Origin: an uncultured Clostridium sp.
Lineage (GTDB): Bacteria > Bacillota > Clostridia > Clostridiales > Clostridiaceae
DNA length: 64,000 nucleotides
NCBI RefSeq assembly: GCF_934754915.1
Contig: NZ_CAKVKB010000002.1
Location: forward strand, 1 to 64,000
Direction: 5' to 3'
Each line of letters begins with the position of its first letter. Position 1 is the stretch's first letter. Shown here piece after piece: positions 35,335-43,025 of the stretch. The notes beneath the pieces were generated by a model. That model made no database searches, was not told the DNA's origin, and worked only from the letters and a program-made list of their open reading frames with translations. The translations under genes and the position numbers were made by a program.

Positions 35335-35418
35335 CTCTTTGGCAGCTGGCTGACATGATTTTACTAATTTTAGTCCCTTTAGCTTTGCGTCACCAAATTT
35401 CCTTAGTTTTGCTTAAAT
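35335..35418 (-). ncRNA. Cyclic di-GMP-I riboswitch (GEMM)
   Basis: On the minus strand the hallmarks appear in order: GCAAAACTA, a GAAA-type loop, GGTGACGCAAAGC, AAAGGGACTAA, then ATGTCAGCCAGCTGCC. These match the P1b tetraloop, the conserved GACGCAAAGC joining segment and the tetraloop-receptor side with C-AGCC-AG-TGCC of the class I c-di-GMP aptamer. It lies 175 bases before the TPR-like gene and about 70 bases after a strong promoter. I saw no clear intrinsic terminator as expression platform, only a weak AAAGA/TCTTT hairpin directly after the aptamer, so on- or off-switch cannot be decided. Confidence 0.85.
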
Positions 35419-35487
35419 ATTAATTTATATTATCTTCCCATAACGAACACCATATAATTCTATATTTTTCAACATTTTTTATGCTTA

Positions 35488-35515
35488 ATTGTAATAAAAA
35501 GTTATTTTCTGTCAA
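35488..35515 (-). promoter_or_regulatory. Promoter of the riboswitch-controlled TPR-like gene
   Basis: TTGACA (rc at 35510-35515) and TACAAT (rc at 35488-35493) with a 16-base spacer, about 70 bases before the riboswitch aptamer. Sigma-A type. Confidence 0.65.
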
Positions 35516-35784
35516 ATAGTGTTTTTGAAAACTCTTTTTCATTCAGCAATTTATATAAATTAAAACATTTATATAAAAAAATAATTTAGCATCAGATTCA
35601 TTTCATAAATGACTCTTTTGTTCTCTCACATTCCTCATCTATAATTAGTTAAATAATGTATAATTGAAAATGGAGCATGAAATATTTTCGATATTTTTAC
35701 CTGTATAAAACAAAATTTACATATAATTTTAATATTATAATACATTATATCTATATTTTAGTTTTAAGCATTTTTACACTTTCC

Positions 35785-35838
35785 CAAAAACTAAAGCAGA
35801 GTGAAACATTACAGAATTTATCTTAATGTATTCACTCT
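35785..35838 (-). terminator. Terminator after phoR
   Basis: AGAGTGAATACATTA/TAATGTTTCACTCT stem with a 12-base loop, followed on the minus strand by GCTTTAGTTTTTGG. It closes the pgeF-phoP-phoR transcript. Confidence 0.7.
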
Positions 35839-35847
35839 ATTTTAATA

Positions 35848-37536
35848 TTATATATATGGAATTTTAACTTCAAATGTAGTTCCTTCTCCAAATACACTAT
35901 CTACATTTATTTCACCATTAAATATCTTAACAATATGTTTTACAATAGCAAGCCCCAAACCAGTACCTCCCTTTTTCCTTGATTTATCAACTCTATAAAA
36001 TCTTTCAAAAATACGAGATACATCTTTCTTTGGTATTCCAATCCCATTATCTTTTACTATAAGATAATAATATCCAGCTTCATTATAACTTGTTATCTTT
36101 ACATAGCTGTCCTTTCCTTTTGAATATTTAACAGCATTTTCAATAAGATTTAATGCAAGCTGATAAAATTTATCTTTATCACCTAATATACATTCACTGC
36201 TGTCATCTTGAAATTCAATATCTACATTTCTAATTTTTGCAGTTTTTTTCAACATATTAGCCACTTCCTCAATAACAACTCCAGGTCTAAATTCTTCAAC
36301 ATCTGATACAAGATTACTTTCAATGTTAGATAATACAAGTATGTCATTGATAAGTCTTGTCAGCCTTTCAGCTTCTTTATTTATAATATTTAAAAATTTT
36401 TCTCTTGTTGCACTGTCTTCAACAATTTTTAATGTTTCAGCAAACCCTTTAATAGATGTCAAAGGAGTCTTAAGTTCATGAGATACATTAGCAACAAACT
36501 GACTTCTCATAAGTTCAACCCTTTTCATGTCGGTTATATCTTGAAAACTTATTACCATTCCTAAATTAACCTTCTTGTCCAACATTTCAGATTTTTTTAT
36601 TTTAATATTTCTTTCTATTGGATGAAGTATAGTTATTTCTTTGTCCTGTTCTTCTGCATTTTCTAAAAAATCAATTATTTCATGATCTGTAATATAATCT
36701 GTCAATTTTTCACCACTAATATTTTTCTTTATTCCTAAAAGAAGTTCTGCTGCTGGATTAATTGAAATAACTTTATTTTCATTATCTACTGCAACAATTC
36801 CACTATCCATACTATTAAATATAGCTTCTAATTTAGTTTGATTGTTTATAACTTCCTGAATTTTATTCTGCAATTCATCAGCCATATTATTAAAACTTCT
36901 GCTTAAAGTTCCAAGCTCATCATTTCCATTTACTTTAGCCCTTATTTTATAGTCTCCATTAGTCATTTTTAATGTTACACTTTCCAATTCTTTTACAGGT
37001 TCAACAATCTTTCTTATCATCCTTAATGCAAATAACACAGAAAAAATTACTGTAATAAGCACTAGTGGTAGATAGTATTTTATTTTTTCTTGCTGCATCA
37101 TCCTTATAGTATTTACTGGTACAGAACTTCTTATTATTAAATTGTCATTTATTTTTGTGGCATAATATATATAGTTCAAGCTCATAGTTTCACTGTATCT
37201 GCTTACATATCCTTCACCATACTGAATAGCTTGTTTCACTTCTTCCCTGTCTTTATGATTTTCTTCTGTATTGCTTTCACTATCATATAATACAGATCCA
37301 TCCATTCTTATAAGTGTAAATCTTATTTTCATATCATCAATTCTGATATTATCACATTGTTTTATTTTTTCCTCAATATCACTTCCAGATTGAGAAATTA
37401 AAAAATTAATACTTCTGAGAGAATCCTTTGCACTTCTTATCTGTTCCATATTAGTAACAATTGTAAACAAAGATGTTACTATCAATATTGCAGATAAAAC
37501 AGTTATTATAACAAGACTTAATATTTTATTCTTCAT
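35848..37536 (-). CDS. phoR: PhoR-type sensor histidine kinase
   Basis: Membrane kinase of the phosphate-starvation two-component system, 562 residues. Layout: span near residues 7-29, extracytoplasmic loop, second span about 152-170, HAMP (about 172-224), PAS (about 232-330), phospho-acceptor FVANVSHELKTPLTSIKGF near residue 345, and the ATP-binding domain with NLIENAVKYSKG, DNGIGIPKKD and GGTGLGLAIVKHI. The PAS between HAMP and kinase and its place next to phoP and the pst genes support PhoR rather than a generic sensor. PstSCAB-PhoU is expected to supply the signal. Confidence 0.92.
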   Translation of the reverse strand: MKNKILSLVIITVLSAILIVTSLFTIVTNMEQIRSAKDSLRSINFLISQSGSDIEEKIKQCDNIRIDDMKIRFTLIRMDGSVLYDSESNTEENHKDREEVKQAIQYGEGYVSRYSETMSLNYIYYATKINDNLIIRSSVPVNTIRMMQQEKIKYYLPLVLITVIFSVLFALRMIRKIVEPVKELESVTLKMTNGDYKIRAKVNGNDELGTLSRSFNNMADELQNKIQEVINNQTKLEAIFNSMDSGIVAVDNENKVISINPAAELLLGIKKNISGEKLTDYITDHEIIDFLENAEEQDKEITILHPIERNIKIKKSEMLDKKVNLGMVISFQDITDMKRVELMRSQFVANVSHELKTPLTSIKGFAETLKIVEDSATREKFLNIINKEAERLTRLINDILVLSNIESNLVSDVEEFRPGVVIEEVANMLKKTAKIRNVDIEFQDDSSECILGDKDKFYQLALNLIENAVKYSKGKDSYVKITSYNEAGYYYLIVKDNGIGIPKKDVSRIFERFYRVDKSRKKGGTGLGLAIVKHIVKIFNGEINVDSVFGEGTTFEVKIPYI

Positions 37537-37540
37537 AATT

Positions 37541-38239
37541 TTAGATAGGATTAAACCTATATCCTACTCCTCTTATAGTTTCTATAAATCTTGGATTTTT
37601 ATCATCCTCTTCAATTTTCTTTCTAAGATATCTTATATGAACATCAACTGTTCTTGTTTCTCCAATATATTCATATCCCCATATCTTATCTAAAAGCATT
37701 TCTCTCTTAAGTATCTTTCCTTTATTTTTTATAAGTATATGCAGAAGTTCAAATTCTTTCAATGTAAGATCAACTTTTTCGCCATTTACAATCACTTCGT
37801 GACGTTCAAAATCCACTTTTAAAGTTTTAGATTCATAGATATCACTTTCCTGAATATTAGAAACTGACGTCCTTCTCAATACAGCTTTTACTCTTGCAAG
37901 AAGTTCTCTTACTGAAAATGGTTTAGTTATATAATCATCAGCTCCAAGCTCAAGTCCAAGTATTTTATCAAGTTCTTCTCCCTTTGCAGTAAGCATTATT
38001 ATAGATGTATTTTTCATTTCTTTGTTTTTTCTTATTTCCTTACACACATCAAATCCATCCATTCCTGGCAGCATAAGATCAAGAAGAATCAGACTCGGCT
38101 TTTCTTCTTCAGCTATTTTTACAGCCTCAATGCCATCTGAAGCTGTAAATGTCTCATATCCTGCATTTTTTAGATTAAAATCTAAAAGTTCTACTATATG
38201 TTCTTCATCATCAACTATCAATATTTTTTCTCTAGTCAT
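37541..38239 (-). CDS. phoP: PhoP-type response regulator (OmpR family)
   Basis: 232 residues: receiver domain with the acidic pair IVDDEEH and phosphorylation site in LLDLMLPGMDGFD near residue 53, conserved Lys in DDYITKPFSVREL, then an OmpR/PhoB winged-helix domain ending RTVDVHIRYLRKKIEE and ETIRGVGYRF. Activated by PhoR, it would bind the TTAACA-like repeats before pstS and before its own operon. Four bases separate it from phoR. Confidence 0.93.
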   Translation of the reverse strand: MTREKILIVDDEEHIVELLDFNLKNAGYETFTASDGIEAVKIAEEEKPSLILLDLMLPGMDGFDVCKEIRKNKEMKNTSIIMLTAKGEELDKILGLELGADDYITKPFSVRELLARVKAVLRRTSVSNIQESDIYESKTLKVDFERHEVIVNGEKVDLTLKEFELLHILIKNKGKILKREMLLDKIWGYEYIGETRTVDVHIRYLRKKIEEDDKNPRFIETIRGVGYRFNPI

Positions 38240-38251
38240 CGAATATTCCTC

Positions 38252-38992
38252 CTAATGTAAAATAATAAAAGCAAACATTCTTCCATATGCACCTTCTGAT
38301 TTTCTATATGAATGAAGTTTAATTTCTTTACTGCAATAAGTACATAAACCTAAACTATTTATATTTTCTTCTTTTAAACCAGCATCTTTTAAATCTTTTT
38401 CTATGCATACTTCTAAATTTAAATTTTTATCTTTAAATAATACTGATGGTTCAATTTTATTCTTTTTTTCTATAAATTTATCCTTCAATTCTTGTGATAC
38501 CTCATAACAACATTCTCTTATATGAGGTCCTATAAATGCTTTTATATTTTCACTTCTGCATCCATATTCTTTTTTCATTTTTTCTACTGTTTTCAATGTT
38601 ATTGATTCAAAAGTTCCTCTCCATCCGCTATGTATTGCTGCTGCAACGCTTTTTTCTTCATCTACAAGAATGACAGGAACACAATCTGCAGTAAAAACCC
38701 CTATTATAACTTCTTTTTCATCAGATATGACTGCATCACCTTCATTTTCATTAAATTTATTTTGATTCAATGTGTATTTTAAGATTTTATCACTATGCAC
38801 TTGTTTTAAATATGCTATATCTTTTACTTGAAATTCTTCTTTTAATGATTCAAGCTCTTTTATTCCTGATTCAGTATTTCTATTAAAACTTCTGTTGTTC
38901 TCAGCATTTGTAAATACTATTGTAAAATTTTTACCTTCAGTCTTTAAAAAATCTTTTTCTCTTTCCATCATATTTACTTTTAAAAATTTCAT
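38252..38992 (-). CDS. pgeF: Peptidoglycan editing factor PgeF (multicopper-oxidase-like laccase domain)
   Basis: Family PF02578 (YfiH), 246 residues. Conserved metal-site blocks are present: KQVHSDKILK, FTADCVPVILVD, IHSGWRGTFESI and GPHIRECCYEVS, and the LCTYCS motif near the C-terminus. YfiH proteins have been shown to hydrolyse mis-incorporated L-Ser-containing UDP-MurNAc peptide in Escherichia coli, and some have purine nucleoside activity. It is the first gene of the phoPR operon, 12 bases before phoP. Confidence 0.88.
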   Translation of the reverse strand: MKFLKVNMMEREKDFLKTEGKNFTIVFTNAENNRSFNRNTESGIKELESLKEEFQVKDIAYLKQVHSDKILKYTLNQNKFNENEGDAVISDEKEVIIGVFTADCVPVILVDEEKSVAAAIHSGWRGTFESITLKTVEKMKKEYGCRSENIKAFIGPHIRECCYEVSQELKDKFIEKKNKIEPSVLFKDKNLNLEVCIEKDLKDAGLKEENINSLGLCTYCSKEIKLHSYRKSEGAYGRMFAFIILH

Positions 38993-39106
38993 GTTGTCCT
39001 CCTAAAATATGTATAAGATTATTAATTATAAATCCTTAATTACATAAATTATAAAAAGCATCTTCTTACATAATATTAACACTTATATTTAAAACATATA
39101 ATATTC

Positions 39107-39152
39107 TTAACCAAAGTTTAACATCAATATAACACTATATAATTTTGTAACA
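39107..39152 (-). promoter_or_regulatory. Pho-box-like repeats upstream of pgeF-phoPR
   Basis: On the minus strand TGTTAT, TGTTAA and GGTTAA repeats occur at exact 11-base steps (plus-strand left ends 39129, 39118, 39107), with another TGTTAC 18 bases further upstream at 39147. The last is followed by a TATTATATG-like box. This suggests autoregulation by PhoP. Confidence 0.55.
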
Positions 39153-39175
39153 ATCAAAAATCGTGAATTTATAAT

Positions 39176-39211
39176 AAAAAATGGACATTGAAAATAGACT
39201 TCAACATCCAT
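39176..39211 (-). terminator. Terminator after nrdR
   Basis: ATGGATGTTGAA/TTTCAATGTCCAT stem, seven-base loop and U-run TTTTTATT on the minus strand, just after the nrdR stop. Confidence 0.75.
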
Positions 39212-39240
39212 TAGATTGCTTATTTAAAATTTATATAATT

Positions 39241-39690
39241 TTAAGTTATTAAGCTTTTAATTTCTTCTAAAAATGTATTTATATCCTTAAACTGCCTATA
39301 TACTGATGCAAATCGAACATAAGATATTTCATCAACATCTTTTAATCGTGCCATTACCATTTCTCCAATATCTTTTGATGGTACTTCTGTAAGCATACTA
39401 TTTGATATTGTTTTTTCTATATCATAGGCTATATCTTCAATCTGTTTTCTTGAAACAGGTCTTTTTTGACAAGCAATTATTAAACCATTAATTATTTTTT
39501 CCTTATTAAAATTTTCTCTTGTAGAATCTTTTTTGATGACCAATATAGGAAAATCTTCTATCTTTTCATATGTAGTATATCTTTTATTGCACTTTAAACA
39601 TTCTCTTCTTCTTCTTATTGTAGAATTATCATCAGTTGATCTTGAGTCTACAACTTTACTCTCTTCAAAGCCACAAAATGGACATTTCAT
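39241..39690 (-). CDS. nrdR: Transcriptional repressor NrdR
   Basis: Represses ribonucleotide reductase genes when dATP is bound. The 149 residues have an N-terminal zinc ribbon (MKCPFCGFEESKVVDSR and RRRRECLKCNKRYTTYE) and an ATP-cone domain. Length and motifs are typical. Single gene with its own terminator. Confidence 0.96.
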   Translation of the reverse strand: MKCPFCGFEESKVVDSRSTDDNSTIRRRRECLKCNKRYTTYEKIEDFPILVIKKDSTRENFNKEKIINGLIIACQKRPVSRKQIEDIAYDIEKTISNSMLTEVPSKDIGEMVMARLKDVDEISYVRFASVYRQFKDINTFLEEIKSLIT

Positions 39691-39762
39691 TTACTTACTC
39701 ACCTCACTGCTTTTCTCTAATGTTTATAATTATTATACCTATATTTTTTACTTATTACCACA

Positions 39763-40020
39763 TTAATTTTCACTAAAGGTCTCATTCACCTTTACAAGAA
39801 TAACATCTGAACCGATTTTAACAATATCATTCCACTTAACTTCAATATTATCATCCTTTGAAAACCATGATTTTATTTCTCCTGGCAATATTAAAGATAC
39901 TATTTTATTTGTGCTGCAATCAATTTTAAAATCACTTATGTATCCCATTTTACTTCCTGTAAGTATATCTATAACTTCCATATTTCGCATAGCATTAAGT
40001 GAATGTAATTCAAGCTCCAT
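39763..40020 (-). CDS. ylmC: PRC-barrel protein YlmC/YmxH family
   Basis: 85 residues that begin MELELHSLNAMRNMEVIDIL and contain a PRC-barrel pattern (GSKMGYISDFKIDCSTNKIVSL, shown in two parts: GSKMGYISDF and KIDCSTNKIVSL). Members lie near sigG/sigE in sporulating Firmicutes. Role unknown; small PRC barrels often bind RNA-processing or photosynthetic partners. GGGGGAA ribosome binding site. Confidence 0.8.
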   Translation of the reverse strand: MELELHSLNAMRNMEVIDILTGSKMGYISDFKIDCSTNKIVSLILPGEIKSWFSKDDNIEVKWNDIVKIGSDVILVKVNETFSEN

Positions 40021-40152
40021 TCTATTTCCCCCTTGAATTCAATATTTTGTTTTATATAATAAGCAGTTATAAATCTATAGTAAAAAATTTATTTATTATA
40101 TTGCATACCAATATATTATATGTTCAGTAAAAAATTTAAAGAACAAATTTAT

Positions 40153-40182
40153 AAAAACTGGCATTATATAATACCAGTTTTT
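40153..40182 (-). terminator. Terminator after sigG
   Basis: AAAAACTGG/CCAGTTTTT stem with an AT loop immediately after the sigG stop, followed by ATAAATTT on the minus strand. Confidence 0.7.
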
Positions 40183-40183
40183 A

Positions 40184-40957
40184 TCATACATGTTTACGCA
40201 TATGCTTTAATGCTGTCTTTTCTAATCTTGAAACTTGTGCTTGAGAAATGCCTATTTCGTCTGCAACTTCCATTTGAGTTCTTCCATTAAAAAATCTCAA
40301 ATTCAATATTAACTTTTCTCTATCAGTAAGCTTTTTCATTGCTTCTTTTATAGAAATATTTTCAAGCCAATTTTCATCCGTATCCTTTGAATCACTTATT
40401 TGATCCATTACATATATAGCATCTCCACCATCATGATAGATTGGTTCATATAAAGATACAGGATCTTGTATTGCATCAAGCGCAAATACAACTTCTTCTC
40501 TTGGAAGTTCAAGTTCTTTTGCAATTTGAGATATTGTTGGTTCTTTATTATTATCTTTAATAAACTTCTCTCGTACAATTAATGCTTTATATGCAATGTC
40601 ACGCAGAGATCTGCTTACCCTTATTGAATTGTTATCTCTAAGGTATCTTCTTATTTCTCCTATTATCATTGGAACTGCATATGTTGAAAATTTTACATTT
40701 TGAGATAAGTCAAAATTATCTATGGATTTCATTAATCCTATACATCCAACTTGAAATAGATCATCAATATTTTCGCCTCTATTATTAAAACGCTGAATAA
40801 CACTCAATACCAATCTTAAATTGCCTTTTATAAATGTCTCTCTTGCATGTTTATCTCCAGCTTTCATTTGTAGAAGAAGTTGTTTTTTTTCCTTTTCCTT
40901 AAGTATTGGAAGTTTTGAAGTATTAACACCACATATTTCTACTTTATTAATTATCAT
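40184..40957 (-). CDS. sigG: RNA polymerase sporulation sigma factor SigG
   Basis: Late forespore-specific sigma factor. The 257 residues start MIINKVEICGVNTSKLPIL, the typical SigG N-terminus, then sigma regions 2 (DDLFQVGCIGLMKSIDNFD), 3 and 4 (RTQMEVADEIGISQAQVSRL). I use the ATG at 40957 after AAGGGG; the upstream TTG three codons earlier is less likely. It sits directly after sigE, as in Bacillus, and has a SigF-type promoter at 41000-41028. Confidence 0.95.
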   Translation of the reverse strand: MIINKVEICGVNTSKLPILKEKEKKQLLLQMKAGDKHARETFIKGNLRLVLSVIQRFNNRGENIDDLFQVGCIGLMKSIDNFDLSQNVKFSTYAVPMIIGEIRRYLRDNNSIRVSRSLRDIAYKALIVREKFIKDNNKEPTISQIAKELELPREEVVFALDAIQDPVSLYEPIYHDGGDAIYVMDQISDSKDTDENWLENISIKEAMKKLTDREKLILNLRFFNGRTQMEVADEIGISQAQVSRLEKTALKHMRKHV

Positions 40958-40999
40958 AAGTATCAACCCCTTCGGAAGTAATAATCCATTGCATTAAAC

Positions 41000-41028
41000 A
41001 TTATTTCCGATAGAGTATACTTTTATAC
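41000..41028 (-). promoter_or_regulatory. SigF-type promoter of sigG
   Basis: On the minus strand GTATA (plus 41024-41028), a 15-base spacer, then GGAAATAAT (plus 41000-41008). This fits the SigF/SigG-class -35 (GYATA) and -10 (GGNNANNNT) pattern. In Bacillus sigG (spoIIIG) is transcribed by SigF, matching this placement between sigE and sigG. Confidence 0.65.
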
Positions 41029-41039
41029 TTACAGACAAC

Positions 41040-41747
41040 CTAAACCATTCTATTTATTTCTCTTTTCAATCTTTTAATTATCTTTTTTTCTAATCTTGAT
41101 ATATATGACTGCGATATTCCAAGCATATCAGCAACTTCTTTCTGTGTTTTTTCTCTTGTTCCATTTAATCCAAATCTCAATCTTACTATTTCTTTTTCCC
41201 TATCATTTAAACTTTTCAATGCCATAAACAAAAGCTGTTTGTCCACTTCATCTTCAATGAGATTATATACTGTATCATTTTCAGTTCCCAAAATATCTGA
41301 AAGCAAAAGTTCATTTCCATCCCAGTCAATATTCAAAGGTTCATAAAACGATATCTCAGCCTTTACTTTGCTATTTCTTCTTAAATACATCAATATTTCA
41401 TTTTCAATACATCTTGATGCATACGTTGCTAATTTAATTTTTTTTTCAGGATTAAATGTGTTTACTGCTTTTATTAATCCAATAGTTCCTACTGATATTA
41501 AATCTTCAACATAAACTCCTGTATTTTCAAATTTTCTTGCTATATAAACTACAAGTCTTAAATTTCTTTCTATTAATGTACTCCTTATTTTTTCATCACC
41601 ACTGCCAAGCTGCTTCAACAATTTTTCTTCTTCATCTTTAGACAAAGGAGGAGGCAACGCATCATTCCCCCCTACATAAAACAAATTTTTGCTGAATAAC
41701 TTTATTCTGCTCAACAATCTGTTTAGAAATAAAAATAATCTTTCCAT
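41040..41747 (-). CDS. sigE: RNA polymerase sporulation sigma factor SigE (pro-SigE)
   Basis: Early mother-cell sigma factor, 235 residues. Its first 25 or so residues (MERLFLFLNRLLSRIKLFSKN) are a hydrophobic/basic pro-sequence that is cut off by SpoIIGA. The remainder has sigma region 2 (EDLISVGTIGLIKAVNTF), the ASRCIENEILMYLRR block, and region 4 (KTQKEVADMLGISQSYISRL). It is encoded right after its protease, the classic spoIIG operon. Confidence 0.95.
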   Translation of the reverse strand: MERLFLFLNRLLSRIKLFSKNLFYVGGNDALPPPLSKDEEEKLLKQLGSGDEKIRSTLIERNLRLVVYIARKFENTGVYVEDLISVGTIGLIKAVNTFNPEKKIKLATYASRCIENEILMYLRRNSKVKAEISFYEPLNIDWDGNELLLSDILGTENDTVYNLIEDEVDKQLLFMALKSLNDREKEIVRLRFGLNGTREKTQKEVADMLGISQSYISRLEKKIIKRLKREINRMV

Positions 41748-41759
41748 ATATATCCTCCC

Positions 41760-42563
41760 TCATAAAACTCCTCTTGATAATAGAGCATTAAAGTCATTTT
41801 CTCTGCTCAATTTTTCCTTACAAGGACATACTACAGCATCAATATTCCTCCACTCTAGCTTTCCACATTTAATTTTAATATTGTTAACTCTAATTCCCTT
41901 TAATCTGCCTTCATATCCAATAGCATTATAAGATATATAGTATACATTTTCATCAGAAAAATTCTTCTGAGAAAAAAATTTTTCTTCTGCTAAAATGCAA
42001 GGAAGATTTGTAATTGGCTCTCTTAATTCATTGCCTGTATCTAGAAAACTCTGCAAATTATATTTTTTACCTTTCACCTGGAATTCAATCATATAAATAT
42101 AATTGCTTACAGCTGTTCTATCTTTTATATATTCAGTCATTCTATCTAAAAATATAAATATAATCATAATTCCAATAATAATATATTTAATTGAATATTT
42201 CTCTATTTTATAACTGCCATATACATAATAGTTCTGCTTTAATGAAAATAGAAAACATATTCCACTCAACGTAAATGTACTCATAAAAAATATACATACT
42301 GCTTTAATTGTATTTATCAGATTTGTCTTTCCATAAACTATTCTCAGCATCAAATATGCCACTAATAATTCAAAAGGCAGTATTGAAAAAAATTTAAGTT
42401 TAGGAATTAGTAAAACCAAACTATACATTGCACCTATAAATCCAGCTTCCAAAAGTATGCGTATTGAATATTTATGCTTCAAACATCTCATGGTTACACT
42501 TAAAAGAAATATATTGACTATAAAATTTTCTAAAAAATATATGTCTGCATAAACAGCCATCAT
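41760..42563 (-). CDS. spoIIGA: Sporulation sigma-E factor processing peptidase SpoIIGA
   Basis: Membrane aspartic protease that processes pro-SigE after a signal from the forespore (SpoIIR). The N-terminal half has five membrane spans and the C-terminal half holds the single aspartic-protease motif FLDTGNELREPI near residue 180; the enzyme is expected to act as a dimer. Two ATGs in a row begin the frame after GGGGGG; either could be used. 267 residues is normal. Confidence 0.93.
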   Translation of the reverse strand: MMAVYADIYFLENFIVNIFLLSVTMRCLKHKYSIRILLEAGFIGAMYSLVLLIPKLKFFSILPFELLVAYLMLRIVYGKTNLINTIKAVCIFFMSTFTLSGICFLFSLKQNYYVYGSYKIEKYSIKYIIIGIMIIFIFLDRMTEYIKDRTAVSNYIYMIEFQVKGKKYNLQSFLDTGNELREPITNLPCILAEEKFFSQKNFSDENVYYISYNAIGYEGRLKGIRVNNIKIKCGKLEWRNIDAVVCPCKEKLSRENDFNALLSRGVL

Positions 42564-42587
42564 AAGCCCCCCTAACTGCCTGAATTT

Positions 42588-42620
42588 ATTATAGTCTCTT
42601 TTATTTCAAAATTTTGTCAT
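42588..42620 (-). promoter_or_regulatory. Spo0A-type spoIIG promoter with long spacer
   Basis: On the minus strand ATGACA (plus 42615-42620) and TATAAT (plus 42588-42593) lie 21 bases apart, too far for an ordinary sigma-A promoter. In Bacillus the spoIIG promoter is also abnormally spaced (22 bases) and is activated by Spo0A. TTTTGTCAT (plus 42612-42620) matches a 0A box with two mismatches. Assignment is inference from spacing and position. Confidence 0.5.
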
Positions 42621-42892
42621 AATAGCATGTATGAGTTTTATTTTTTATTTTTAACTTTTTACATATATTTACAGTAAATTTTCACCTTTACTTTTTTAAC
42701 TTTAAATAAATACTTTAGTAATAGGCAAATTATTCTTTTATATCTAATTTTGATATAAATTTATATATATACACCTAAATATTAGAATATTATTTTTAAA
42801 AAATCTTAATTCACTTAATCCTATACTTTTTAAAAATCCATTTCTCAAACTGCAAGTCTTTATAATAAAAATTTAACCAAAAATTTATATAT

Positions 42893-42912
42893 AAAAAAAT
42901 CTGCTTCGCAGA
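42893..42912 (-). terminator. Second terminator downstream of ftsZ
   Basis: TCTGC-TTC-GCAGA-type compact hairpin followed by seven U on the minus strand. Confidence 0.65.
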
Positions 42913-42938
42913 CTGTGTGTTTCTGCCCCCTTCAAAAG

Positions 42939-42947
42939 TTATCCACA
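42939..42947 (+). other. Single perfect DnaA box
   Basis: TTATCCACA on the plus strand between the two ftsZ terminators. Only one copy is seen, with no cluster or dnaA gene, so it is not an origin. A role in titration or DnaA-dependent control of the spoIIG/ftsZ interval is speculative. Confidence 0.35.
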
Positions 42948-42976
42948 GATTGTTCGAAAATATAATTTCCTATAGA

Positions 42977-43006
42977 ATAAAAAAAGATGCAGATAAATCT
43001 GCACCT
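42977..43006 (-). terminator. First terminator downstream of ftsZ
   Basis: GTGCAGAT/ATCTGCAT stem, tight loop and seven U on the minus strand, 20 bases after the ftsZ stop. Confidence 0.85.
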
Positions 43007-43025
43007 AAACTAAGAGTATAATATA

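Larger units (their letters stand above)
35160..35847. other. Long leader and intergenic region between the TPR-like gene and phoR
   Basis: About 690 bases without a gene. From right to left on the minus strand it holds the phoR terminator (35785-35838), about 270 bases of AT-rich sequence with no signal I could identify, a promoter (35488-35515), the c-di-GMP riboswitch (35335-35418) and a 175-base AT-rich 5' leader of the TPR-like gene. Confidence 0.6.

Noticed and set aside
42939..42947. Replication origin suggested by a perfect DnaA box
   Set aside because: Only one box, no dnaA/dnaN, no box cluster and no AT-rich unwinding element tied to it.
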